The notes beneath the pieces were generated by a model. It was not told the DNA's origin. It ran no database searches and saw only the letters and a list, made by a program, of their open reading frames with translations. A program made the translations under genes and the position numbers. Positions 27,153 through 35,602 of a stretch of DNA of 64,000 nt are shown here, piece after piece. How positions within the stretch are numbered: position 1 is the stretch's first letter; every line of letters begins with the position of its first letter. The stretch is from NCBI RefSeq assembly GCF_023050945.1, contig NZ_JALKIM010000001.1, forward strand, positions 1 to 64,000, given 5' to 3'. This stretch comes from Anaerobiospirillum sp. NML120448. Lineage in GTDB: Bacteria; Pseudomonadota; Gammaproteobacteria; Enterobacterales; Succinivibrionaceae.

Positions 27153-28040
27153 TTATCTAAGCTTACGCTTATAGTCAAGAAATCCTAAAGCTATACCTAA
27201 GACCATACCACCTACATGGCATAAGTTGGCAATACCACTAAAGAAGAAGCCAATACCAATAAAGATAATGCTCACTAAGAGTAAACCTTGAGGTAATCTT
27301 AAATCCTCAGGTAAATCCTGACGGAATGATAATATGCCCATATAGCCAATTAAGCCATAAACCACACCCGACATACCACCAAAAACGGCACCATGTGGGG
27401 TAAAGATCATTTGTAAGATATTAGAAACAATAGCAATACTAATGACAATATAGCCTAATTTAAAAGCACCAAAGTGACGCTCAATAGGCCTACCAAAGGC
27501 CTCAAACATTACTAAGTTAAAGGCAATATGGAAAATTCCAAAGTGCAAAAAGATAGGAGTGATAACACGATAAAGCTCAAAGCCCTCGGTTACCTGGCCC
27601 ATACCTAGCCACCCTAACGCTCTAATCATCAGATCATTAAAATCTGGCACTAGCATCACTAGATAAAGTGCCAAACAAATCACTTCAATTACAGAGGTGA
27701 GACTAAATAATGTCCATTGGTAGGTGCCCATAGAGAAGCTTAAAAAGCCGCCACCCATGGTCTTTTCTTTCTTAACAGAACGTCCTCTACTCCATGCAGC
27801 TTGGTTATAAGCTTTAGCAAAAGGATTATTGCCATATCTTAATAACTCTAACTTAGCTTTAGAAATATCAGCCTCGTTAGCTACATAAATAGAGTAACTA
27901 GCACCAAAGCCAGGTTTAGCTGTAGCCTTAATACCTATTGAGTTTAAGTAGTCGGCAAAGGTTAAAGCCAAAGAGCGCTCCTTAAGAGCGCCTATTTCAT
28001 AAGGGAAATTAATATCGTCTATTTCTTTGAATTGAGCCAT
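27153..28040 (-). CDS. glpG: rhomboid intramembrane serine protease GlpG
   Basis: Membrane-embedded serine protease with a soluble N-terminal domain (about 1-95) and six helices. The catalytic dyad is Ser224 in [10 protein letters not shown] and His275 in NLCHVGGM; the [10 protein letters not shown] motif at 166-175 is also conserved. Its start overlaps the end of hldD by 22 nt, so the two are translationally coupled, an arrangement different from E. coli glpE-glpG-glpR. Confidence 0.95.
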   Translation of the reverse strand: MAQFKEIDDINFPYEIGALKERSLALTFADYLNSIGIKATAKPGFGASYSIYVANEADISKAKLELLRYGNNPFAKAYNQAAWSRGRSVKKEKTMGGGFLSFSMGTYQWTLFSLTSVIEVICLALYLVMLVPDFNDLMIRALGWLGMGQVTEGFELYRVITPIFLHFGIFHIAFNLVMFEAFGRPIERHFGAFKLGYIVISIAIVSNILQMIFTPHGAVFGGMSGVVYGLIGYMGILSFRQDLPEDLRLPQGLLLVSIIFIGIGFFFSGIANLCHVGGMVLGIALGFLDYKRKLR

Positions 28041-28984
28041 TGCATATACTCAGCTACGCCTTGAGCCACAGTCTTAAACTCTACATCACAGCCAGCATTA
28101 CGTAATTTAGTTAAATCAGCCTGTGTAAAGCTTTGATAGTGACCCTTGAGATGTTCTGGGAATGGAATAAATTCTACTTCACCGTGGCCATGATGCTTAA
28201 TTACAGCCAGAGCAATATTTAAGAAAGGCTCAGCACGACCAGTACCACAGTTATAAATACCTGATGGTCCATTATGATCTAAGAACCATAGATTTACCTT
28301 AGCAACGTCCTGAACATAGACAAAGTCACGAGTTTGACCGCCATCTGCATAGCCATCAATGCCCTTAAAGAGCTTAGGATTTTCACCACGTAACATTTGA
28401 TTATTAAGGTGGAAAGCTACAGAGGCCATGGAGCCCTTATGACCCTCACGAGGACCATAAACATTGAAATATCTAAAACCTACTACTTGAGATTGTAATT
28501 TAGGTAATCGAGCACGAACATACTCATCAAAAAGGAACTTAGAATAGCCATAAACGTTAAGTGGGCCCTCGTTGACACGATCCTCAACAAAGACAGTATT
28601 ACCACCATAAGTGGCAGCAGAGGAAGCATACAAGAAAGGAATACGATGGCTGGTAGCAAACTCAAAGAGATCTACTGTGTACTGGTAATTATTCTTCATT
28701 ACATACTTACCATCCCACTCAGTAGTAGCAGAGCAAGCACCTTCATGGAAAATAGCTTCAATATTGGCACAGCCATACTTGTTATTAAAGGCTACCTCAT
28801 CATGGATTAAAGCAAGAAAATCCTCTTTATCCATATAATCAGCAATATCTAAATCAACAAGATTGACAAATTTATGGCCATCCTTGAGATTATCAACCAC
28901 TAAAATATCACGCTGACCACGATCATTTAATAGCTTAACAATGTTGCTACCAATAAATCCTGCACCACCAGTTACAATAATCAT
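28019..28984 (-). CDS. hldD: ADP-L-glycero-D-manno-heptose 6-epimerase
   Basis: Last step in making ADP-L,D-heptose for LPS inner core. It is an SDR-fold enzyme: NAD(P)-binding [10 protein letters not shown] (5-14), YxxxK catalytic pair Tyr145 and Lys149 (VYGYSKF), and the family signatures [16 protein letters not shown] and [15 protein letters not shown]. Length 321 residues. The preceding spacer separates it from divergent waaF, the heptosyltransferase that uses its product. Confidence 0.97.
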   Translation of the reverse strand: MIIVTGGAGFIGSNIVKLLNDRGQRDILVVDNLKDGHKFVNLVDLDIADYMDKEDFLALIHDEVAFNNKYGCANIEAIFHEGACSATTEWDGKYVMKNNYQYTVDLFEFATSHRIPFLYASSAATYGGNTVFVEDRVNEGPLNVYGYSKFLFDEYVRARLPKLQSQVVGFRYFNVYGPREGHKGSMASVAFHLNNQMLRGENPKLFKGIDGYADGGQTRDFVYVQDVAKVNLWFLDHNGPSGIYNCGTGRAEPFLNIALAVIKHHGHGEVEFIPFPEHLKGHYQSFTQADLTKLRNAGCDVEFKTVAQGVAEYMQWLNSKK

Positions 28985-29265
28985 AAATTAAGCTCCTTAC
29001 AAGCTTATCCCAATAAAGGCCAAGCTTATAGCTATTAGTAAAAATCACACAAGATGGGCCAAGGCAAGCATCTTACAGATTATTCTTAACTTTCATTTTC
29101 GCTATTAACACCTATTGATGCAAGTTGTTTTAATTGACAGTAATTTTTGGCCTTGAAAAAGCAATTCATTTAATTAAGATGATAGTCTAGTTTCCTGTTA
29201 AACTAGCTATTGTGGCCAACACTATCAGTGTTGTTTTTCTTATCTATATAGTGACCAATTTACCC

Positions 29266-30306
29266 ATGGCTTCCCGCATCTTAGTTGTCTCTCCTGCTTG
29301 GCTTGGCGATATTATTATGTGCCAAAGCTTACTTAAAACCTTAAAACACCAAGATCCCTCTTGCGTGATCACTATGTATGCTCCAAGCTATGCCCACTGT
29401 ATTATCGATCGCATGAGTGAGGTAGATGAGATTTTAGAAAATCCTTTTGCTCATGGGCAATTTGATCTATCAGGACGCATTCAAGAGGGCAAGAAACTTA
29501 AAGCACTAAACTTTGATAAAGCTTATGTGCTGCCTAATTCCTTTAAATCAGCTTTAATTCCTTGGTTTGCTAATATTAAAGAGCGCATTGGTCTTAAAGG
29601 TGAGTCCCGCTATCTTTTGCTTAATAAAATGCGTAAAGATAAGAACTCTTTTGCTCGTATGGTCAATCGCTATGTAGCCTTAGCTTATGTCGATGATCCT
29701 TGCGTTAAAGATGACAGCACTTTACCTAGTTTTGACTATCCTAGTCTGATTACTCATAAGCCTAGCGATGAACTTTTAGCAAGGCTTAAGATTTCTCTTG
29801 ATAGACCTTTATTAGTCTTAGGTTGTGGCGCTAACTATGGCCCTGCTAAATTATGGCCACCAGAGTACTTTGCTCAATTATCCTTACATTTTATTAATCA
29901 AAACTGGTCTATCTTAGCTTTAGGTTCGGCTAAAGATAAAGAAACAGTAAATGCCATTAAAGAGCACATTAAAGCTCAGTCTGCTGATGCTTTAGAGTAC
30001 TTTTACGATATTGCAGGTCAAACCTCTTTAACCGAGGCTCTAGATTTAGTAGGAGCATGCTCTGCTGGTGTGTGCAATGATTCAGGTCTCATGCATACCT
30101 TAGCTGCGGCTAATGTGCCTCAAGCCTGTATTTTCGGCTCCACCTCAACTAAATATACCCCTCCGCTTTCTGACAAGGCCGTGTGCGTTGAGTCTACTCA
30201 ACCTTGCCACCCTTGTTTTAAGCGTACCTGTCAATACAACACTTATGCTTGTTTAAAAGAACTGACAGTAGAAAAAGTGATTAACGCTTTAAATAGCGTA
30301 CTTTAA
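29266..30306 (+). CDS. waaF: ADP-heptose:LPS heptosyltransferase II
   Basis: GT9 enzyme adding the second heptose to LPS inner core. MASRILVVSPAWLGDIIMCQ at the start is the WaaF N-terminal signature, LGCGANYGPAKLWPPEYFA is the conserved mid-protein motif, and GVCNDSGLMHTLAAA the donor-binding segment. C-terminal CHPCFKRTCQY is also WaaF-like. I use the ATG at 29266 (346 residues, as in E. coli, about 348); the frame is open to a GTG at 29212 but that adds a non-conserved leader. No Shine-Dalgarno is obvious for either. It is followed 16 nt later by waaA. Confidence 0.94.
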   Translation: MASRILVVSPAWLGDIIMCQSLLKTLKHQDPSCVITMYAPSYAHCIIDRMSEVDEILENPFAHGQFDLSGRIQEGKKLKALNFDKAYVLPNSFKSALIPWFANIKERIGLKGESRYLLLNKMRKDKNSFARMVNRYVALAYVDDPCVKDDSTLPSFDYPSLITHKPSDELLARLKISLDRPLLVLGCGANYGPAKLWPPEYFAQLSLHFINQNWSILALGSAKDKETVNAIKEHIKAQSADALEYFYDIAGQTSLTEALDLVGACSAGVCNDSGLMHTLAAANVPQACIFGSTSTKYTPPLSDKAVCVESTQPCHPCFKRTCQYNTYACLKELTVEKVINALNSVL

Positions 30307-30322
30307 GGTTTTAAATTTCATT

Positions 30323-31612
30323 ATGTCTTTAAAATCACGTTTATTTTGGTGGCTTTATGGAATTATCACCACCATTATTGCCCCTTTAGGCATGTTGTTT
30401 TTAATGTATAAAAAACGACGTGATCCTCCTTATGGCAAAAGAGCTTGTGAATTATTAGGCCATTACCATATTGGCTTTAGAAATTGTATTTGGTTTCATA
30501 CTGTTTCTGTAGGTGAGGCTGTAGCTGCTCGTCCCCTCATTAATGCCTTTGTCAGACGACATCCTAAATTATCTGTAGTAGTAACCACTACTACCACTAC
30601 AGGAGCTCGTGAAATCTTAAAAATTGAAGGCATTACCCATATCTTTGCGCCTCTAGATTCTCCTTTGGCGGTAAAGTCTTTTTTAAAGAACTTTAACCCT
30701 AGTGCGCTGTTTATTATGGAAACTGAGTTGTGGCCCTCATTGTTAAATGTTACTCACGCTCATGGCACCAAAATTTGTGTAATTAATGCCCGTATGCCAG
30801 AAAAGACTTGTCACAAGTATGAAGCTAAAGGCACCTTAACTAGAGATTTAATTGCTAATAATCTTGACTGTGTTATTTGTCAGACTCAGCATGATGCAGA
30901 TCGTTTTGCCCGTATTGGCGTAGCTAAAGAAAAGCTCTTTGTTAGCGGCTCACTAAAATACGATCTATCCCCTAATGAGCCTTTATACCGTCAAGCTCGT
31001 GCTTTACGTATGCCTCATCAAGAAGCTTTTGTCATTGGCGCTATTTCAACTCATGATGGCGAGGAAACTTTAATTATTGAAACTTTCTTCTCTTTAAAAG
31101 AAAGCTTCCCTAATTTACGCCTCGTCCTCGTCCCACGTCATCAAACAGGCGTTGCCAAAGCTGAGATCTTTCTGCAAGATATTCAAGGCTCTTACGCCCT
31201 TAAAACCAATTTATCTCCTGATTTACATGACTTTACCCAAGATGTAATGCTTGGCAATACTATGGGCGAAATTGAACTCTATTTAGGCCTTAGTGACATT
31301 GTCATTATGGGTGGTAGCTTTATTGATATTGGCGGCCACAATCCTTTAGAGCCTGCTTATTTCTCCATTCCTATCATTACAGGTCCATATTATTATAATT
31401 TTGAAGAGCAATTTGATACTCTCATTGAAAATGGAGCTGCCTTTGTTGCCAATGATCATAGAAGATTATTTAGCGTAATAAAGATGTTTTTAGATGATAG
31501 GGAGCTTATGATAGCCACAGGCATGCGAGCTTTTGATATTCAGCAAAGTGGACGTGGCGCTACTAAAAAAACACTCAATATTATGGAGTCATGTCTTAGA
31601 GTTAACAGCTAA
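30323..31612 (+). CDS. waaA: 3-deoxy-D-manno-octulosonic acid (Kdo) transferase
   Basis: Inner-membrane GT-B enzyme that attaches Kdo to lipid A precursor. An N-terminal membrane anchor (LFWWLYGIITTIIAPLGMLFL), then WFHTVSVGEAVAARPLI, the METELWPSLL motif, and GGSFIDIGGHNPLEPA are family signatures. Length 429 residues. Whether it adds one or two Kdo cannot be read from sequence; the kdkA homologue nearby would fit a phosphorylated single-Kdo core, as in Haemophilus (inference). It ends at a perfect terminator. Confidence 0.96.
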   Translation: MSLKSRLFWWLYGIITTIIAPLGMLFLMYKKRRDPPYGKRACELLGHYHIGFRNCIWFHTVSVGEAVAARPLINAFVRRHPKLSVVVTTTTTTGAREILKIEGITHIFAPLDSPLAVKSFLKNFNPSALFIMETELWPSLLNVTHAHGTKICVINARMPEKTCHKYEAKGTLTRDLIANNLDCVICQTQHDADRFARIGVAKEKLFVSGSLKYDLSPNEPLYRQARALRMPHQEAFVIGAISTHDGEETLIIETFFSLKESFPNLRLVLVPRHQTGVAKAEIFLQDIQGSYALKTNLSPDLHDFTQDVMLGNTMGEIELYLGLSDIVIMGGSFIDIGGHNPLEPAYFSIPIITGPYYYNFEEQFDTLIENGAAFVANDHRRLFSVIKMFLDDRELMIATGMRAFDIQQSGRGATKKTLNIMESCLRVNS

Positions 31613-31614
31613 AC

Positions 31615-31652
31615 AAAAAGGCCAAACCTAATTTAAGGTTTGGCCTTTTTGA
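31615..31652. terminator. intrinsic terminator after waaA
   Basis: AAAAAGGCCAAACCT (31615-31629), 6-nt loop, AGGTTTGGCCTTTTT (31636-31650). Perfect 15-bp stem. Confidence 0.92.
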
Positions 31653-31691
31653 TGGCATCTTTAATTAATGACGGGCTAAAATCAAGACTAA

Positions 31692-32243
31692 TTATGAATT
31701 CTTGCTCACACTTACAGAGCGTAAGAACTCAACATAGCCACGAGCACTTTCAGATAAAGCTACGGTATCAACATCACCTTTAACTGGTTTAGCATTATAG
31801 AAAGTGTAAAGACCTGCATATTCAGCATTGCAACGCTTAAAAGCAGCAATATAAGAGTTTAAGAAGTCCTCTACAGAAAAACCTAGCTCGCCATCCTTGC
31901 CATAGGTTTCCTCAGGGCTACCACAAGTTACAGCAAAAGCAACTTTGCGGCCCTCAAGATGTTTGCCACCTGCAAAAGCCCAACCAGCGGTTAATACGCA
32001 ATCAACCCAAGACTTTAACATTGGAGGAGTATTCATCCAGAACATTGGGAATTGCAATACAATCGAGCCATTATTGTCAATTAGAGAATGCTCTAATGCA
32101 GGATCAATGGAACTTCTTGGATAAGAGCTTTGTAGATTATGTACCACGAACTCTTCAGGATACTTACGCACTTCATCAAGCCAGCGACGATTGGCCACTG
32201 ATTGATCATAAAATGGGTGATCCACAATAACTAATGTTTTCAT
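31692..32243 (-). CDS. NAD(P)H quinone oxidoreductase / flavodoxin_2 family
   Basis: A 183-residue flavodoxin-like-fold oxidoreductase of the KefF/MdaB/YwrO group. MKTLVIVDHPFYDQSVANR holds the FMN/FAD phosphate loop region; SIVLQFPMFWMNTPPMLKSW is the characteristic middle motif; GRKVAFAVTCGSPEE follows. Likely a cytoplasmic two-electron quinone or azo reductase for detoxification. Start at the ATG at 32243; the frame runs to 32258 but MKTLVIV is the conserved start. No obvious Shine-Dalgarno directly precedes it; an AGAGG lies about 20 nt upstream within a hairpin-containing leader (32244-32345). Confidence 0.88.
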   Translation of the reverse strand: MKTLVIVDHPFYDQSVANRRWLDEVRKYPEEFVVHNLQSSYPRSSIDPALEHSLIDNNGSIVLQFPMFWMNTPPMLKSWVDCVLTAGWAFAGGKHLEGRKVAFAVTCGSPEETYGKDGELGFSVEDFLNSYIAAFKRCNAEYAGLYTFYNAKPVKGDVDTVALSESARGYVEFLRSVSVSKNS

Positions 32244-32571
32244 AAAGATTCGGCGCACAAACCTCTGTCTTGAAACAGGGGAGGAAACGCCCTCCTTGCT
32301 GAATTCTGTTAAAAAAGTTCTTCTTTTTCAAGAAGCGTAAGTTGTCTGACAGGAGAGATAGATGTCACTTAGATGCCATCTGATGCTTTAACATCATAAT
32401 AAATAAGAGCAATACTTAAACCGAAAACTCCTCCCGTCTAAGGAGCTTAACTTGCTATTATTAATATTAATGTGATTTTATCGTTTTTTTACGACTCCCG
32501 CAAAGAAAACGAAGATAGTATCTAACTATTTCTTGCAAATAATAACTATTATGCCCCTAACTAGTGCGCTT
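32244..32571 (-). promoter_or_regulatory. leader region of the quinone reductase gene
   Basis: About 330 nt without a gene. On the minus strand, a weak terminator-like stem (CTCCT / AGGAG then TTTT, about 32427-32446) could end the kdkA transcript. TTGAAA, a 17-nt spacer and CAGAAT (about 32304-32332) resemble a sigma-70 promoter. The presumed 5' untranslated region then contains GGAGG...CCTCC and CTGT...ACAG hairpins (about 32260-32296). The CTGTCTTGAAACAG palindrome could be an operator. All assignments are tentative. Confidence 0.35.
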
Positions 32572-33462
32572 TTATTTAGCCGAACCCAAACGTTCAAATG
32601 ATAAGAGAGCTTGATTTTTAAGGCGTTCACACAAAACTTGCGTGTCAAGATCATCATAATGACAAAGCTCTTTTTCTTTATTAAAAGAGCGCTCAAGACG
32701 ATTGAGCATTGTAATCAGATCATCTTTAGTAAAACTATCTTTAATAAAACACTTATCAAAATCGATAACAAAACATTGTCCCTTATCATTAATTAAGAGA
32801 TTACGAATGTTTAAGTCAGTATGAACTACCTTATGAAAGGCAAACTTAGCTATAGTATTGGCTATTTCATCGATTAAAGCGTCGTCCATACTTGCCTTTT
32901 GCTCTAAGAGCTCAGCAAGATTATTAGTGTTATCAATACGCTCAACCAAGATATCATTAGTAACTAAAAAAGTGCCTACTTGTTCACGAGCAATCAAAGG
33001 TCTTGGTACAGGTAGTCCTAAAGAGTAAAGCTCAGTCAATAACTCAAATTCTAAACGAGCACGACAAGCCCATTTATCAAAGCGCCAAAAGCCATCCTTG
33101 ATAAATTTACTAATCAAACCGCCTCTAAAATAATGACGCAAACACCAGCCGTAGGAGCCACCACCACCGCCCCTGTCATCCTCATTAAGCTCAAGATCTT
33201 TAATAGGGCCATACAATAAAGCCATAGTCTTATAAGGCAAAGAGCCTAGCAAAGCCTCACCTCGCCCGCCCTTACTTTTAAGATCTAGCGCATTATTATT
33301 TAAAAACTCATGATTAAAATATCGATTTAAGGTCTCAAAACCAGTGCTATGGTTAAAACCACTATGAGCACTAACGATAAAGTTAATCTCGCCCTCATTA
33401 GGACGCTCAAAGCTTAATTGTTTGATCTTGGAGTTTTCACTATCCACACCATAATTACTCAT
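32572..33462 (-). CDS. kdkA: Kdo kinase (LPS heptose/Kdo kinase family)
   Basis: Protein-kinase-like enzyme that phosphorylates Kdo in lipid A-Kdo, acting at the inner membrane. GGRGEA (65-70), WCLRHYFRGG (106-115), the catalytic loop VHTDLNIRNLL (213-223; Asp216, Asn218) and VIDFDKC (232-238) match the KdkA signature. A five-glycine run encoded by GGT-type triplets (residues about 98-102) is inserted before the LRHYFRGG motif. It lies 10 nt downstream of the large membrane protein gene with GGAG as ribosome-binding site, so they are co-transcribed. Confidence 0.93.
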   Translation of the reverse strand: MSNYGVDSENSKIKQLSFERPNEGEINFIVSAHSGFNHSTGFETLNRYFNHEFLNNNALDLKSKGGRGEALLGSLPYKTMALLYGPIKDLELNEDDRGGGGGSYGWCLRHYFRGGLISKFIKDGFWRFDKWACRARLEFELLTELYSLGLPVPRPLIAREQVGTFLVTNDILVERIDNTNNLAELLEQKASMDDALIDEIANTIAKFAFHKVVHTDLNIRNLLINDKGQCFVIDFDKCFIKDSFTKDDLITMLNRLERSFNKEKELCHYDDLDTQVLCERLKNQALLSFERLGSAK

Positions 33463-33472
33463 AGAGCACTCC

Positions 33473-35251
33473 TTATTGGATAATCAGCTCACCGCTGCTG
33501 CCATTACCGCCACCCTTATTATCAATAATAATTTCTCCTTGTATTGCATTTACAGGTGCGCCCCCTTCATTGCCACTACCCCCAATAGCTCCACTAATAG
33601 GAGCATTGGCCTTAGGCACATCTACTGTAGGTGCAGGCGCTGGAGCAGCTATGGCAGGTGCCGCCATAGCAGGCTGCGCCCGCTCTGGCACAGCAAGCTC
33701 TGGGGCAGCCTGAGCGGCTCCTGCCGAAGCGGCCCCGTCCTGAGCTTGGGCTTTAGTGCTTTTAGCATTAGGATCAGCACTAATGGAATTGATTTGAGTA
33801 TTAATTACTGATTGTTGCTTGGCATTTTCCTCATAAGTTGGAATCAAGCCCTTAATCACACGATCAATCATACTTTGTACTGGTTGTGGATATTGGCTTT
33901 CAATGGCCTGTCTTTTTTCTTCGGTCAAAGACTTAGCATAAGGAGTACATTGATCTTTATTAAAGCCCATTAAGCATGTTTGATAAAGGCCTGCATGTAA
34001 GTCATTTTTGTAATAGAACTTATCTGAACTCATGGCCGCAATAGGATTGGCTACCACAAAGAAGAATAAAGCCACTACAAAGTAAAGCTTACTAAACTGC
34101 TGGCGCACTGAAATTAAAGCCAATACAGGCATCAAAGCTAGCGGCAGTACTACTGAGATTTGCCAGAAGTTTAAGGTAACTGGGCTGGCAGCAGAGGCTA
34201 ACACCACAGCTAAAATAGAGCTTATAGTAAGACCTCTAATAAATTGGAACTTCTCAGAGCTATTACCCAATCTAAACCTATAAATAGCAAAATAATTACT
34301 ATAGGCAGAGAAGAGTACAGTAGCAATACCAATAAGATAAGCTACACCTACCCAAAGATAAGATAGAGCAGTCCACATGGTGCTTAACTCTTCACCATAA
34401 GGGCTTGGGAAAATAGCCTTATTAGTAATTAATAAAGATCCAAAGCGTAACCAGTATAAAATACCTTTAAAAATAGGGTAAACATGAGTCAGACCATAAC
34501 CAATATAGCGATCTTGAGCGTAAGCCTCAGGATTGGTCAACAAGCTCTTGTTAACCATTACCTCTTGGACATAAGGCACCATAGACAAGGCAAAGATAGC
34601 AAGGCCAATAAGGACTCCTAAATAGCTAATCTTAATATCACGACGCAGCCACATAATGCCGCACACTGCTGCCATCACTGTCCAAGAGTAGTGTAGCTGT
34701 AAAATAAAACCTACAGATAACACTAAGAAAATAGATGAAAATACCCTTCCTAAAGAAAAGCCCTTATGGTTTTTGTCATAACGCAAACGAATTAAGCAGT
34801 TAAGCGTAATAGCCGAGCCAAAATGAATAAAGGCAGGGTTATAGATCATGGTGTGATATAAATACCAAGGGCCTAAGGCAAATAAGAAGGTTCCTAACAT
34901 CACTACCGAGCGAGAGAAAAGTAAGCTTAAAGCGTTAGCAAAAATCAAAATAGCCAACACTCTAAAGAATAGCTGGAAAGCAATAATGGACTCTAATCCT
35001 ATATAAAGCTCTAAAGGAAAGCCTACCAACCATGAAGAGAGCATGCCAGGGACATTGCCCATAGAGCTTGCCTCATTACCAAAAGGCAAGTACTCATTAT
35101 TAAAGGAAGCATGGAAGCCCTTTAATAACATTTGGATTTGATCATAGCTAAAGTTCTGATTGAACTCGTAGACCAAAGACATAGCTACGAAGATAATTAG
35201 TATTATCAATAATAATAGATAGTCTTTGAGGTTTAATGACTCTTTATTCAT
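33473..35251 (-). CDS. polytopic membrane protein, possible GT-C-type glycosyltransferase, Ala/Pro-rich tail
   Basis: I do not recognise a named family with confidence. About 11-12 hydrophobic helices span residues 12-430. The first periplasmic loop contains NFSYDQIQML and GNEASSMGNVPG, and ALGPWYLYHTMIYNPAF follows; that arrangement recalls lipid-linked-sugar-using GT-C (PMT/ArnT-like) transferases. Residues about 480-592 are a periplasmic or cytoplasmic Ala/Pro/Gln-rich and then Gly/Asn-rich low-complexity tail. It sits between the LapC-like gene and kdkA on the same strand, so an LPS-modification role is plausible (inference). Start at the ATG at 35251 (frame open to a GTG at 35260). Confidence 0.6.
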   Translation of the reverse strand: MNKESLNLKDYLLLLIILIIFVAMSLVYEFNQNFSYDQIQMLLKGFHASFNNEYLPFGNEASSMGNVPGMLSSWLVGFPLELYIGLESIIAFQLFFRVLAILIFANALSLLFSRSVVMLGTFLFALGPWYLYHTMIYNPAFIHFGSAITLNCLIRLRYDKNHKGFSLGRVFSSIFLVLSVGFILQLHYSWTVMAAVCGIMWLRRDIKISYLGVLIGLAIFALSMVPYVQEVMVNKSLLTNPEAYAQDRYIGYGLTHVYPIFKGILYWLRFGSLLITNKAIFPSPYGEELSTMWTALSYLWVGVAYLIGIATVLFSAYSNYFAIYRFRLGNSSEKFQFIRGLTISSILAVVLASAASPVTLNFWQISVVLPLALMPVLALISVRQQFSKLYFVVALFFFVVANPIAAMSSDKFYYKNDLHAGLYQTCLMGFNKDQCTPYAKSLTEEKRQAIESQYPQPVQSMIDRVIKGLIPTYEENAKQQSVINTQINSISADPNAKSTKAQAQDGAASAGAAQAAPELAVPERAQPAMAAPAIAAPAPAPTVDVPKANAPISGAIGGSGNEGGAPVNAIQGEIIIDNKGGGNGSSGELIIQ

Positions 35252-35370
35252 AGCAAGCACTTTTCTTGTTGGTATTAAAACACCAGGAAATTAATCTGAG
35301 GTGAGCCTCTTGGTTTATTGAAAGGAAAATAACTTTCCTTAACCACCACTGCTAACGCCTTTGCCCCACC

Positions 35371-35481
35371 ACTAGTGAAAGTTTCCCAAAGCTCGTTAAC
35401 AACTATACCTGCCTTGGAGCAGGCATTATCTTTAATGATGTTGATGTATACAGTAAACGAACTATCGAAGCTTTCACTAGT
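35371..35481. repeat. inverted-repeat-bounded element, copy 1 (111 bp)
   Basis: Ends ACTAGTGAAAG...CTTTCACTAGT are exact inverted repeats of 11 bp, extending imperfectly to about 26 bp (each reaching TCGTT). The interior contains CGTTAACAACTATACCTGCC and ACAGTAAACGAAC. A shorter second copy is at 60106-60180, lacking about 35 internal bases. A 70-codon minus-strand frame (35275-35487) runs through this copy but has no similarity I recognise. Confidence 0.8.
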
Positions 35482-35602
35482 CCTCATTGAGGTTAAGCAA
35501 GCACCACAGTTCCTCTAGGGCGCTTGCTAAAAACAAGAACCAAGATGAGCTCAAAGGTGAGCTGAGGTCTTGCCTTGAGGGCAGGTTGCAAAGGCAAAAT
35601 TA

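Noticed and set aside
33476-33811. 111-codon plus-strand frame opposite the membrane-protein tail
   Set aside because: It mirrors the Ala/Pro/Gly-coding repeats of the opposite strand.
35275-35487. 70-codon minus-strand frame through repeat copy 1
   Set aside because: No recognisable family; the frame closes quickly in copy 2, so the DNA repeat explains it better than a gene.
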